DNA of 20,468 bases from NCBI GenBank assembly GCA_934662525.1, contig CAKUKJ010000007.1:1-20468 (forward strand). Reading direction: 5' to 3'. Both the position numbers and the translations under genes were made by a program. Shown piece by piece: positions 13,403 through 20,468 of the stretch. The stretch is from an uncultured Coriobacteriales bacterium. Its GTDB lineage: Bacteria > Actinomycetota > Coriobacteriia > Coriobacteriales > UMGS124. Positions within the stretch are counted from its first letter, which is position 1. Each line of letters starts with the position of its first letter. A model generated the notes under the pieces. That model saw nothing but the letters and a program-made list of their open reading frames with translations, was not told the origin of the DNA and did not search any database.

Positions 13403-15232
13403 CTACTCGGTCGTCACGGACTTGGCCAGGTTGCGCGGCTTGTCGATGTCGCAGCCGCGCGCAAGGGCCACCTCGCGGGCAAGCTGCTGCAGGGCGACGG
13501 CCACCGTCACGGGGTAGGCCCACTCAGGCGCGGGCGGAACCCACATCATGCGGTCGGCCAGGGCCTCGACCTCGTCGTCTCCCTCCGTGGCGACGGCGCA
13601 CACCGTGGCGCCCCTCGCCTTGATCTCGGCGATGTTGGAGACGGTCTTCGCGCGCACCGAGTCGTCGGGCACCACCACGAGCACGGGGAAGCCCGGCTCG
13701 AGAAGGGCGATGGGGCCGTGTTTCATCTCACCGGCGGCATAGGCCTCGGCATGCAGGTAGCTGACCTCCTTGAGCTTGAGGGCCCCCTCCTCGGCGCTTG
13801 CGGCGTTGAAACCGCGTCCCAGGAAGAGGGCGCTCGCGGCGTTCTCGAAGGCGCCCGCGCAGACATTTGCCTGATGCTTGCGGTCGATCATCGCGCGCAG
13901 CTGGCCGGGAATGGCGCGCAAGGCAGCCGCCCTCTCGCCGAAGTCGCGACCGGTGAGGATGCCGCGGGACTGCGCAAGGAACAGTGCCACAAGCGCCATG
14001 GCGACAAGCTGGGCCGTGTAGGCCTTCGTGGAGGCGACGGAGACCTCGGGGCCGGCCTGCAGGTAGATGGTGGCGTCGGCCTCACGGGCTGCCGTGGAGC
14101 CGAGCACGTTGGTCACGGCGAGCACCTTGGCCCCCGCAGCCTTCATCTTGCGGGCCGCCATGAGCGTGTCGGCCGTCTCGCCGGACTGTGTGATGACGAT
14201 GCACAGCGTGCGACCGTCGACAAGCACGTCGCGGTAGTTGAACTCGCTCGCGACGTCGACCTCCACGCGGATGCGGGCCCACGACTCGATGAGGCGCTTG
14301 GCATAGAGGCCGGCATGGTAGGAGGTGCCACAAGCCACGATATAGACCTGGTCGATGCTCGCAAGCTCGTCTTCGGTGATGTCGAGCTCGTCGAGCGTGA
14401 CGCCCTGGGGCGAGAGCCTGCCCTCAAGCAGGCGCTCGATGGCTTCGGGCTGCTCGGAGATCTCCTTGGCCATGAAGTCGGGCCAGCCGCCCAGGCTTGC
14501 GGAGGAGGCGTCCCAGTCGACATGGAGGACCTCAGGGTCAACGGGATTGCCGTCCGCGTCGAAAAGCTCGACGGCGCCGTCGGCAAGCATACGGCCGACC
14601 TGGCCGTCTGCCAACATGATCATGTCGTGCGTCATGCCAAGCAGCACGGTGAGGTCGGACGCGCAGGCGCAGCACCCCTGCGTGCTCGCAAGCACGAGCG
14701 GCGATCCCTTGCGGGCCACGACGACTTCGCCGGGGCGCTCGGCACACACCACTGCCAGGGCATAGGCACCCTCGACCTGTGAGACGGCCTGCTGCACCGC
14801 CGCCATGAGGTCGCCCTGGTAAGCCGCCTCCACGAGGTGGACGACGACCTCGGTGTCGGTGTCGCTCGTGAAGCAATGCCCCTCGGAGGTGAGGCGCTTG
14901 CGCAGCTCGGCATGGTTCTCGATGATGCCGTTGTGCACGACCGCGAAGTTGCCCGAACAGTCGCGGAACGGGTGGGCGTTACGCTCGGAGGGGATGCCGT
15001 GCGTCGCCCAGCGCGTGTGGGCTATGCCCGTGGAGCCCGGCATGGGGTCGGCTTGCGCGGCCTCCTTGAGAACCGCGACGCGGCCCTTACGGCGCAGGCC
15101 GCGGAGCTGACCGTCGTCCGAGACCACTGCCAGGCCTGCCGAGTCATAGCCGCGATATTCGAGCGCCTCCAAGCCCCTGAGGAGAAACGGCTGCGCAGAT
15201 TCATGTCCGACATATCCGACGATGCCGCACAT
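13403..15232 (-). CDS. glmS: Glutamine--fructose-6-phosphate aminotransferase (isomerizing)
   Basis: Makes glucosamine-6-phosphate from fructose-6-phosphate and glutamine, the first step to UDP-GlcNAc. The start is ATG at 15232, since the product must begin MCGIVGYVG with the nucleophilic Cys next to the initiator Met; AAGGAGGTG precedes it. An upstream in-frame start would bury that Cys and is rejected. The 609-residue product has an Ntn glutaminase domain (about 1-230, with HTRWATHG and NPLF-like NGIIENH) and two SIS sugar-binding domains (about 285-420 with VACGTSYHAGL and ITQSGETADT, and about 455-600), ending KPRNLAKSVTTE as usual. No glmS ribozyme is possible in the short leader. A -10 at 15287-15292 is its likely promoter. 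Confidence 0.97.
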   Translation of the reverse strand: MCGIVGYVGHESAQPFLLRGLEALEYRGYDSAGLAVVSDDGQLRGLRRKGRVAVLKEAAQADPMPGSTGIAHTRWATHGIPSERNAHPFRDCSGNFAVVHNGIIENHAELRKRLTSEGHCFTSDTDTEVVVHLVEAAYQGDLMAAVQQAVSQVEGAYALAVVCAERPGEVVVARKGSPLVLASTQGCCACASDLTVLLGMTHDMIMLADGQVGRMLADGAVELFDADGNPVDPEVLHVDWDASSASLGGWPDFMAKEISEQPEAIERLLEGRLSPQGVTLDELDITEDELASIDQVYIVACGTSYHAGLYAKRLIESWARIRVEVDVASEFNYRDVLVDGRTLCIVITQSGETADTLMAARKMKAAGAKVLAVTNVLGSTAAREADATIYLQAGPEVSVASTKAYTAQLVAMALVALFLAQSRGILTGRDFGERAAALRAIPGQLRAMIDRKHQANVCAGAFENAASALFLGRGFNAASAEEGALKLKEVSYLHAEAYAAGEMKHGPIALLEPGFPVLVVVPDDSVRAKTVSNIAEIKARGATVCAVATEGDDEVEALADRMMWVPPAPEWAYPVTVAVALQQLAREVALARGCDIDKPRNLAKSVTTE

Positions 15233-15286
15233 AGGGCACCTCCTTTGCCTTGCAGGTCGCAAAAGAAAAGACGTCACAGATAGGGG

Positions 15287-15295
15287 ATTGTATCA
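15287..15295 (-). promoter_or_regulatory. Candidate extended -10 promoter of glmS
   Basis: On the minus strand TGATACAAT is an extended -10 (TG, one base, TACAAT with five of six consensus bases). It would give a leader of about 50 nt before glmS. There is no good -35. It lies between the rpsI terminator and glmS, where a promoter is expected. Confidence 0.5.
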
Positions 15296-15370
15296 GTCAT
15301 GCATATGCCGCTCACCGGCGCTCGGTGGAGTACACGCCACATTAACGCAGACGCACCAACCTGGAAACAA

Positions 15371-15401
15371 AAGAAGGCCCCACGCGAAGTGAGGCCTTCT
15401 T
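15371..15401 (-). terminator. Intrinsic terminator of rplM-rpsI
   Basis: A 9-bp stem (AAGAAGGCC/GGCCTTCTT, 15371-15379 with 15393-15401), extended by a CAC/GTG inner helix, is followed on the minus strand by TTTTGTTT. It lies 25 nt downstream of the rpsI stop codon. Confidence 0.85.
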
Positions 15402-15425
15402 GGCAAAACAAAGTTGGAAAGAAGC

Positions 15426-15818
15426 TTAGCGCTTGGAGAACTGCGGGCGCTTACGAGCCTTCTTGAGGCCGTACTTCTTACGCTCGACGACGCGGGCGTC
15501 GCGGGTGAGGTAGCCGGCCTTCTTGAGGACGGGACGATAGTCGCCGGCCTCAAGGAGGGCGCGGGCAATGCCCAGACGCAGGGCGCCGGCCTGACCGGAG
15601 ATGCCGCCGCCGTCGCACAGGGCGATGACGTCGAAGTGGCCCTCGGTCTCGGTGACCTTCAGGGGCATGGCAGCCATGTCGACGAGCTGCTGACGGCCGA
15701 AGTACTCGGCGGCGTCGCGCTTGTTGACGGTGATCTTGCCAGTGCCAGGAACGATGTGGACGCGGGCGACGGCGTTCTTACGACGGCCAGTGCCCCAGTA
15801 AACGGCTTCGTTGCTCAT
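15426..15818 (-). CDS. rpsI: 30S ribosomal protein uS9
   Basis: Small-subunit protein whose C-terminal tail reaches the P-site tRNA. The 130-residue product shows [18 protein letters not shown] near the start, [19 protein letters not shown] in the middle, and the basic end [12 protein letters not shown], all characteristic. The start ATG at 15818 is 3 nt after the rplM stop, with its GGAGG site lying inside the end of rplM, so the two are co-translated. The length is standard. Confidence 0.98.
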   Translation of the reverse strand: MSNEAVYWGTGRRKNAVARVHIVPGTGKITVNKRDAAEYFGRQQLVDMAAMPLKVTETEGHFDVIALCDGGGISGQAGALRLGIARALLEAGDYRPVLKKAGYLTRDARVVERKKYGLKKARKRPQFSKR

Positions 15819-15821
15819 CGG

Positions 15822-16274
15822 TTACGCCTCCAGGGAAATCTTGCGAGGGTTCTGGGCCTGATGGGGATGCTCGGGGCCAGCGTACACCTTAAGCTTAGTG
15901 AACTGCTTGCGGCCGAGAGAGGTGTGAGGAAGCATGCCCTTGACGGCGCGCTCGACAATGCGCTCCGGGTGCTTCTCCATGGCCTCCTTCCAGGTCTCCT
16001 TCTTGAGGCCACCAATGTAACCGGTGTAGCGGTACCAGACCTTCTCCTCTTCCTTGTTGCCAGAGAGGCGCACCTTGTCGGCATTGACGACGATGACGAA
16101 GTCACCCGTGTCGATGTGGGGGGTAAAGGTCGGCTTGTGCTTGCCGCGCAGAATCGCAGCAACCTGAGCGGCCAGACGACCCAGAATCATGCCGCCATTC
16201 TTGCCCTCGGCAGCGTCAACGAGCAGCCACTCGCGCTCAACTTCACCGGGCTTGGCGTAGTACGTGGTCTTCAC
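15822..16274 (-). CDS. rplM: 50S ribosomal protein uL13
   Basis: Early-assembly large-subunit protein. From GTG at 16274 the product is 150 residues beginning [16 protein letters not shown], with [45 protein letters not shown] and a late [15 protein letters not shown], all family signatures. I chose the GTG because GGAGGAG lies 6 nt before it; the ATG at 16289 would include that binding site as coding sequence. The window shows a clear promoter upstream (TTGACA at 16386-16381). Confidence 0.98.
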   Translation of the reverse strand: MKTTYYAKPGEVEREWLLVDAAEGKNGGMILGRLAAQVAAILRGKHKPTFTPHIDTGDFVIVVNADKVRLSGNKEEEKVWYRYTGYIGGLKKETWKEAMEKHPERIVERAVKGMLPHTSLGRKQFTKLKVYAGPEHPHQAQNPRKISLEA

Positions 16275-16314
16275 GTAAAACTCCTCCAACTCATACTCGC
16301 ATAGGGTTTGTCAC

Positions 16315-16330
16315 TGAAACAGAGGTTTCA
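16315..16330. repeat. Hairpin or operator-like inverted repeat in the rplM leader
   Basis: TGAAAC and GTTTCA form a perfect 6-bp repeat around a 4-nt spacer, 41 nt upstream of the rplM start and inside the predicted leader. A flanking CAGAG/CTCTG pair (16320-16324 with 16336-16340) gives a mutually exclusive alternative. It may be a leader hairpin involved in ribosomal protein control; evidence is slight. Confidence 0.3.
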
Positions 16331-16357
16331 CGGGGCTCTGCGAAAGTGAACTAACCG

Positions 16358-16386
16358 AGTCTATGAGGAAGGCACCGGGGTGTCAA
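16358..16386 (-). promoter_or_regulatory. Promoter of rplM-rpsI
   Basis: Minus-strand TTGACA (16386-16381, perfect -35), a 17-bp spacer, then TAGACT (16363-16358, four of six). It predicts a leader of about 75 nt. The -35 lies in the loop, and most of the spacer in the 3' arm, of the hairpin at 16369-16411. Confidence 0.75.
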
Positions 16387-16411
16387 TGAGAAACGGACAA
16401 CCCGGTGCCTT
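16369..16411 (-). terminator. Terminator hairpin behind the SurA-N-like gene, overlapping the rplM promoter
   Basis: AAGGCACCGGG and CCCGGTGCCTT (16369-16379 with 16401-16411) form an 11-bp stem around a 21-nt loop. The minus-strand tail is CCTCATAG, without a real T-run, so it is a weak terminator at best. It lies 53 nt after the stop of the 16465-17313 gene. Confidence 0.5.
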
Positions 16412-16464
16412 TCCTACCCTTACTCCATAAATCCGGAAGGTGCGAGAGACGCGCCCCCGTCTTG

Positions 16465-17313
16465 TCACGCCTTGAGGGACAGCAGTGTCAGCACGGCCTT
16501 GCAGAAGTACTGGTTGGTATACTCCTGCCACGCGCTGTACTGCTGGGACGACGCCTGGCCATAGACCTGGGAGGCGACGTTGTAGGCGGCGAAGGCCATC
16601 TCGTAGTTGGCCGTCTCGCCGTTGAAGTCGTACTGGGCGAGAGCCTGTCCGTACGCGCTGCCATCGGCCCACGTCTTGGTGTCGGCGTTCCAATCCGAAC
16701 CCGCGAGATTGACGATATAGGCCGCGTAGTCGGCGTTGGCGGCCGTGTTGTCGCCGTCTTCGGGGGCGGTGGGCATCTGGGGGGCCGTGCCGATCGAATA
16801 GGTCACGGTGTCGCGAAGCTTGGCGACGGCCGCGCCCTCGGTGATGATGGTCTTGGCCTTCTCCTCGTCGAGACCGTAGTAGCTTGCCACCGTGGCGTAG
16901 TCCTGGGCGCCGAGGGTGTTCTGCATGTAGGACAGCACCTCGTCGTCGCTCACCTCGACGTTGTTGGCCTCCACAAGCTCGCGCAGAATCTCGTTGCGCA
17001 CGTAGGTGAGGATGTCCTCGGCGCTGGGAGCCGAGTAGGTGCCGTCGTCGTTCTTGCGCTGCTCGATGTTCGTGGCGTCCTCGATGACCATGCGCGCCGT
17101 GATCTCGACGGCCTTGCCGTCATAGGCATAGGCGGCCACGGCATCGTCAAGCTGGGACTCCTCAAGGCTGACGGGGCAAGGCTCAAGCGCGGACACCTCG
17201 TCGGCGAGAGAGCCTTCCTTGCCCTGCTCGGCCATGGCCAGCGAAGGGCCGGCAAAGGCAAGGGCGAACAGGCCGCCGGCAAGCGCCTTGCGACGCGACA
17301 TCGACTCGAACAT
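16465..17313 (-). CDS. Secreted SurA-N-like protein without a PPIase domain
   Basis: Likely extracytoplasmic chaperone-like protein; the function is not certain. The 282-residue product begins with a signal peptide (MFESMSRRKALAGG, then a hydrophobic stretch, then AMA before EQG as a signal peptidase I site). The SRRK is close to a Tat motif but lacks the usual Phe. Residues about 60-180 resemble the N-terminal helical domain of SurA or trigger-factor-like proteins (VSDDEVLSYMQNTLG, then YYGLDEEKAKTIITEGAAVAKLRD). The remaining 100 residues are Ala/Tyr/Asn/Gln-rich, with AYNVASQVYGQASSQQYSAW, and contain no parvulin or other PPIase motif. The start ATG at 17313 follows AAAGGGGAG; a longer frame upstream lacks such a site. 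It stands alone between tRNA-Glu and rplM. Confidence 0.72.
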   Translation of the reverse strand: MFESMSRRKALAGGLFALAFAGPSLAMAEQGKEGSLADEVSALEPCPVSLEESQLDDAVAAYAYDGKAVEITARMVIEDATNIEQRKNDDGTYSAPSAEDILTYVRNEILRELVEANNVEVSDDEVLSYMQNTLGAQDYATVASYYGLDEEKAKTIITEGAAVAKLRDTVTYSIGTAPQMPTAPEDGDNTAANADYAAYIVNLAGSDWNADTKTWADGSAYGQALAQYDFNGETANYEMAFAAYNVASQVYGQASSQQYSAWQEYTNQYFCKAVLTLLSLKA

Positions 17314-17435
17314 GGGACTCCCCTTTCGCACGGAGCGGGGCAAGGCCTGCATCCCCGCAAGACGGTCGTTTGGGTAATCATCCCCCAAATAGGCGTGAAA
17401 CGATACCTCCCGGACGCTCATCCACGCAAACGAAA

Positions 17436-17470
17436 GAAGCCTGCAAGCGCTTAAGGCGCCTACAGGCTTC
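17436..17470 (-). terminator. Intrinsic terminator of tRNA-Glu
   Basis: GAAGCCTG/CAGGCTTC (17436-17443 with 17463-17470) with an inner GCGC/GCGC helix forms a long hairpin, followed on the minus strand by TTTCGTTT. It begins 12 nt after the encoded CCA end of the tRNA. Confidence 0.8.
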
Positions 17471-17482
17471 CAAATGGTCGAA

Positions 17483-17559
17483 TGGTGCCCCCAGCGGGGT
17501 TCGAACCCGCGATCTTCGCCTTGAAAGGGCGACGTCCTAGGCCGCTAGACGATGGGGAC
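17483..17559 (-). tRNA. tRNA-Glu (anticodon UUC), CCA encoded
   Basis: The minus strand folds as a cloverleaf: acceptor GTCCCCA with TGGGGGC (one U-G pair), anticodon stem CGCCC/GGGCG-type arm with loop CTTTCAA, so the anticodon is TTC (17525-17523), and T arm GCGGG-TTCGAAC-CCCGC. The 3' end is A73 followed by encoded CCA (17485-17483). A TTGCTA-17-CATAAT promoter lies just upstream and a terminator just downstream, so it is a single-gene transcription unit. Confidence 0.97.
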
Positions 17560-17570
17560 AGCGGTAGAGC

Positions 17571-17599
17571 ATTATGCATGCCGCCATGCAAATTAGCAA
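17571..17599 (-). promoter_or_regulatory. Promoter of tRNA-Glu
   Basis: Minus-strand TTGCTA (17599-17594), 17-bp spacer, CATAAT (17576-17571, five of six). Transcription would begin about 4-5 nt before the mature 5' end of the tRNA. Confidence 0.7.
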
Positions 17600-17616
17600 G
17601 GCCGCACAGCGATTCT

Positions 17617-19326
17617 TTACAACTCGAGGCGCTTCTCGAGCGCCTTGTTCACAATCTTGAGAACCTTAACGCGGGCATAGCGCTTGTCGTCGGACTGCAC
17701 GATGTGCCATGGCGCATACGGCGTGGAGGTCAGGCGCACCATGTCGTCGACGCACTCGTAGTACAGGTCGTTCTTCGCGCGGTTGCGCCAATCGTCGGGC
17801 GTGATCTTCCAACGGCGCGCAGGGTCGGACTGACGCGACTCGAAACGCGCAAGCTGCTCGTCGGGGCTCACGTCGATCCAGAGCTTCACGAGCACCGCAC
17901 CCCAGATGCGCAGGTCCTCCTCGAACTCGTTGATCTCATCGTAAGCGCGGCGCCATTCGTCCTTGGTCGCGTACCCCTCGATGCGTTCGACGAGAACGCG
18001 GCCGTACCACGTGCGGTCGAAGATGGCCGCATGGCCCGAGCGCGGCAGGCGGTTCCAGAAGCGCCAAAGGAAGGGCCGGGCGAGCTCGTCTTTCGAGGCG
18101 GGGCCGATGGGGTTCACCCGGAAGGCGCGCGAGTCCATGGCAGCGGCGAGGCGCTTGATGTTGCCGCCCTTGCCTGCGGCGTCCCAGCCCTCATAGGCCA
18201 CGATGAGCGGCACGCGGTGGCGGTACATCTCCAGCGAGAGGCGCTCGAGCTTCTTCTGCTCGCGGTGCAGCTCGTGGCGGTACTCCTCGTCGCTTTCCAT
18301 CGCGTGGGGGTGGCTGCGCGAGCTCGCCAGGTCGGGAACCGCCTTGAGCTCGAAGCGCGACGTCAGCTTGGCGGCGTCGCCCATGCGCTTCTTGGCGGCC
18401 TTGACCTCGCGTGCCAGGATCTCGGGCTCGCTGAGCGCCTCGGCCGGCTCGGGCGAGGCGGGCGGGTTCCCGACGCAACCGGTCGGTGTCGCGGCCGCGC
18501 CGCCTGCGGGCGTCTCCAGCGCCGTGCCTTGCCCGATGGGCTGGTCGGGGTCGACGCCGCGAGCGCGCAGGCCCTCCTCCATGCGCGTCGCAAGCTCCTC
18601 CATGATCTGGATGTTGGCGTTGCGGCGGTACTCGGCGGGCACGATGCACCACTCGTCCCTGGCGGTGTCGTTTTTGAGCCAGCGCTCGAAGACGCGCTCG
18701 TAAACGTCATAATGCTGGACTTGCTTGATGTCGGACTGGTCGACCTTCCAGGCGCTCGTCTCGTCCTCCATAAGGGCCATGAGGCGGCGGGATTGCATCT
18801 TGCGCGTGATGTGCAGGAAGAACTTGACGATGAGGAAGCCGTCGTCGGTGAGCTGGCGCTCGAAGGCGCGGGCCGACTTGATGTGCTCGCGAACCCGCTC
18901 ATCGGCATACGCGGCGCGCTGCGCACGGGAGGCGGCGTCCTGGCTCGGGTCGCCCTGAAGGCGCACGTCCTCCACCCAGGCACGAGACAGCTCGTCGTAG
19001 TAGGCCTGGTCGAAGATGGTCATGGTGCCGCGCTTGCCCAGGCGCATCCAGTAGCGCGCCATGAAGGGCAGGCGGCTCTCGTAGCCCACGGGCTCCTCCA
19101 TGGTGTGGACGGTGTAGGCGCGCGAGTCGAGGTCTACCACGAGGTCTGAGATGCGGCCGCCCTTGCCGGCGGCCCCCCAGCCCTCGAAGATCACGACGGT
19201 GCCCATGCCCGCCTTCAGCGCATGCTGTTGGAGCAGGGCCAGACGGCCTTTCAGCTCGTCGCGGCGCGCCTTGTACTCGTCGCGGCCCAGCTCGGCGGGA
19301 AACACCATGTCTTTGAGCATGCCCAT
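17617..19326 (-). CDS. pap: Polyphosphate:AMP phosphotransferase (two PPK2 domains)
   Basis: Uses polyphosphate to phosphorylate AMP to ADP; two tandem PPK2 domains mark class II PPK2 enzymes. From ATG 19326 the product is 569 residues. Domain 1 has Walker A GWGAAGKGG at 49-57, but its lid/Walker B reads FDQAYYDE at 105-112, not DRSWYNR. Domain 2 has GWDAAGKGG at 380-388 and the intact DRTWYGR at 437-443, so the C-terminal domain is probably the catalytic one. An Ala/Pro-rich linker at about 258-303 makes it longer than the usual 500 residues. The start is 8 nt after the ccmD stop with GGGGAG upstream; a longer frame runs back through ccmD and is not used. Neighbouring tRNA-Glu and ccm genes suggest nothing about its job. 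Confidence 0.92.
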   Translation of the reverse strand: MGMLKDMVFPAELGRDEYKARRDELKGRLALLQQHALKAGMGTVVIFEGWGAAGKGGRISDLVVDLDSRAYTVHTMEEPVGYESRLPFMARYWMRLGKRGTMTIFDQAYYDELSRAWVEDVRLQGDPSQDAASRAQRAAYADERVREHIKSARAFERQLTDDGFLIVKFFLHITRKMQSRRLMALMEDETSAWKVDQSDIKQVQHYDVYERVFERWLKNDTARDEWCIVPAEYRRNANIQIMEELATRMEEGLRARGVDPDQPIGQGTALETPAGGAAATPTGCVGNPPASPEPAEALSEPEILAREVKAAKKRMGDAAKLTSRFELKAVPDLASSRSHPHAMESDEEYRHELHREQKKLERLSLEMYRHRVPLIVAYEGWDAAGKGGNIKRLAAAMDSRAFRVNPIGPASKDELARPFLWRFWNRLPRSGHAAIFDRTWYGRVLVERIEGYATKDEWRRAYDEINEFEEDLRIWGAVLVKLWIDVSPDEQLARFESRQSDPARRWKITPDDWRNRAKNDLYYECVDDMVRLTSTPYAPWHIVQSDDKRYARVKVLKIVNKALEKRLEL

Positions 19327-19334
19327 CTCAATCA

Positions 19335-19523
19335 CTACTCCCCTTTGCGCTCGCGACGCTCGATCGCCTCCTTCAGGGCGTCGATATCCTTCTGGGTCTT
19401 CTTGGTGCGGCCCAGCATCGCGATAACGAACACGAGAAGGATAACCCAGATGAGGGCATAGGCGACGATCAAAAGGGGCGCGGAGGAAATGTTGGTGTAT
19501 ACCTCGGCGAGGACGGGATCCAT
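19335..19523 (-). CDS. ccmD: Small membrane protein, CcmD family
   Basis: CcmD is a small single-span protein that helps release holo-CcmE from the CcmABC complex. The 62-residue product has an N-terminal outer segment, one hydrophobic span at about 17-38 (LLIVAYALIWVILLVFVIAM) and a charged cytoplasmic helix (KKTQKDIDALKEAIERRERK), the expected CcmD layout. The start ATG at 19523 follows AAAGGAG at 8 nt. It lies 55 nt after ccmC on the same strand. The assignment rests on topology and position, because the family has little sequence conservation. Confidence 0.8.
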   Translation of the reverse strand: MDPVLAEVYTNISSAPLLIVAYALIWVILLVFVIAMLGRTKKTQKDIDALKEAIERRERKGE

Positions 19524-19578
19524 GGTGAGTCTCCTTTAGACGATGGAAGGGCGAATGGCCGTGCACAGGGCCGCAACG

Positions 19579-20343
19579 CTAGCGGGAAAGCTCCTCCCAG
19601 CGCTGCTTGAGGTCGGCAAGCTCGGCGGCCTGCTCGGAGGTGCGCAGCGCGAGGCGGTAGATGCCGAACGCCACGAGCGCCATGCCGAAGATGCCGCAGA
19701 TGAACGGGATGAGCATCGCGGGCTCAAGGCCGGAGTACGAGATGACCGGATGGAGCGAGGAAGGCACCATGCGCGTGATGAAGTACGAGATGGGCGCGTC
19801 GATGGCGGCGAGGACGGCGAAGACCGCCGAGAGGCGCGCGCGTCGCTCGGGGTCGTCGATGGCGGCGCGCAGGATGAAGTAGGCAAGCGCCAGCATCGTG
19901 AGGATGAAGTACGTGGTGAGGCGCGGCTCCCACGACCACCAAACCCCCCACTCGGCGCGCGTCCACATGATGCCGGACGCCATGGTCATGAGGATGAAGG
20001 CGAAGGCGACGCTCATGCAGGTCTTGCAGCGCAGGTCCCAGCGGGCGTCCTTCTTCACGAGGTAGAGCACCGCGTAGACGGCCGCAACGATGATGAAGCC
20101 GAACGACGCGATGGCCACGGGCACATGGAAGTAGAAGATCTTCTGCGTGAAGACCTGCATGCGCTCGATCACCACGCCGCCGATGACGTAGGTCTGGTCG
20201 AGCATGAGGTCGCCGTTGACCATGGGCGCCTTGAAGAACGCCCAGAGAAAGTCGAACGTGGTGAGCACAAGGCCCAGGACGAGCGCGACCAGCGCCGCGC
20301 CCTCCCAGTTGAAGCGCTTCTTTTCAGCGCCTTTTTCTGTCAT
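19579..20343 (-). CDS. ccmC: Heme-handling cytochrome c maturation protein CcmC
   Basis: Integral membrane protein that presents heme to CcmE in cytochrome c maturation system I. From ATG 20343 (GAAAGGA upstream) the product is 254 residues with about six membrane spans. The tryptophan-rich heme motif is WGVWWSWEPRLT at 132-143, with Glu where Asp is common; flanking external histidines are H73 (FYFHVPVA) and H198 (SSLHPVIS), the expected heme ligands. The C-terminal 25 residues form a charged helix. It lies between ccmB and ccmD, the standard order, and implies the host makes c-type cytochromes. Confidence 0.94.
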   Translation of the reverse strand: MTEKGAEKKRFNWEGAALVALVLGLVLTTFDFLWAFFKAPMVNGDLMLDQTYVIGGVVIERMQVFTQKIFYFHVPVAIASFGFIIVAAVYAVLYLVKKDARWDLRCKTCMSVAFAFILMTMASGIMWTRAEWGVWWSWEPRLTTYFILTMLALAYFILRAAIDDPERRARLSAVFAVLAAIDAPISYFITRMVPSSLHPVISYSGLEPAMLIPFICGIFGMALVAFGIYRLALRTSEQAAELADLKQRWEELSR

Positions 20344-20370
20344 GGGGATTCCTTTCACTCGGAGATGGGA

Positions 20371-20468
20371 CTAGGAGGAGACGATGAACTCGTAGAGGCC
20401 CCAGGCGGCGGAGACCATGATGACGTCGTACCCGCCGGCCATCGTGAGGCTGCGCCAGAAGTCCACCA
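20371..20468 (-). CDS. ccmB: 3' end of heme exporter subunit CcmB (cut by window edge)
   Basis: The last 32 codons of a minus-strand gene end in TAG at 20373-20371, 27 nt before ccmC. They read SLTMAGGYDVIMVSAAWGLYEFIVSS at the end (in part), which resembles the C-terminus of CcmB, where a last membrane span closes with a short acidic or polar tail. Position directly upstream of ccmC and ccmD supports this. The fragment is too short for certainty. Confidence 0.65.
   Translation of the reverse strand, partial: VDFWRSLTMAGGYDVIMVSAAWGLYEFIVSS

Noticed and set aside
15233..15300. glmS ribozyme upstream of glmS
   Set aside because: The predicted leader is only about 50 nt and shows none of the ribozyme core, which needs far more sequence.
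17374..17396. TTTGGG/CCCAAA inverted repeat upstream of the SurA-N-like gene
   Set aside because: Six-base arms around a poor loop, with no matching promoter; it could be chance.

Overview
The window reads as a chromosomal housekeeping stretch from a high-GC Gram-positive, most likely a member of the Coriobacteriia (Actinomycetota). This is an inference from the high GC and the strongly GC3-biased codons, the GGAGG-type ribosome binding sites, the alr-tsaE-tsaB/rimI/tsaD order with TsaB, RimI and TsaD fused in one chain, the Tat-type lipoprotein, and the ccmB-ccmC-ccmD cytochrome c maturation genes. Nearly every gene is on the minus strand; dinB is the only plus-strand gene. I see no mobile element, CRISPR array or rRNA.

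Layout from left to right. 1-678 is the N-terminal part of a DegV-family protein. 751-1347 is hpf (raiA), the long ribosome hibernation factor. 1479-2432 is an orphan family-3 solute-binding lipoprotein. 2433-2812 is a 380-base gene-free stretch holding the most interesting object here, a roughly 272-nt structured RNA candidate on the minus strand, closed by a perfect 13-bp stem and preceded by an extended -10 promoter. 2813-4081 is dinB (DNA polymerase IV), divergent from that RNA. 4158-4949 is comF.

5176-15232 is one long minus-strand block: glmS, acpS, nnrE/nnrD fusion, a gap with a second structured element, then alr, family-4 UDG, tsaE and a tsaB-rimI-tsaD fusion, closed by an intrinsic terminator at 5110-5140. 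It joins amino sugar and cell-wall precursor synthesis (GlmS, Alr), acyl-carrier activation (AcpS), repair of damaged NAD(P)H (NnrE/D), uracil repair, and the t6A37 tRNA modification machinery (TsaB, TsaD, TsaE). 15426-16274 is the rplM-rpsI ribosomal protein operon, with a terminator behind it and a good TTGACA-17-TAGACT promoter in front. 16465-17313 is a secreted SurA-N-like protein. 17483-17559 is tRNA-Glu(UUC) with its own promoter and terminator. 17617-19326 is a two-domain polyphosphate:AMP phosphotransferase, and the right edge holds ccmD, ccmC and the 3' end of ccmB.

The best candidate for something undescribed is the 2489-2760 RNA. It lies between raiA/hpf and comF in an apparent actinobacterium, the setting in which the raiA RNA motif class is known. 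I could not run a covariance search, so that identity is a hypothesis. A second, smaller three-way-junction element lies upstream of alr (10136-10249). Other points worth a look are the 330-residue disordered tail on the NAD(P)HX repair enzyme, the triple Tsa/RimI fusion, and a promoter embedded inside an intrinsic terminator upstream of rplM.
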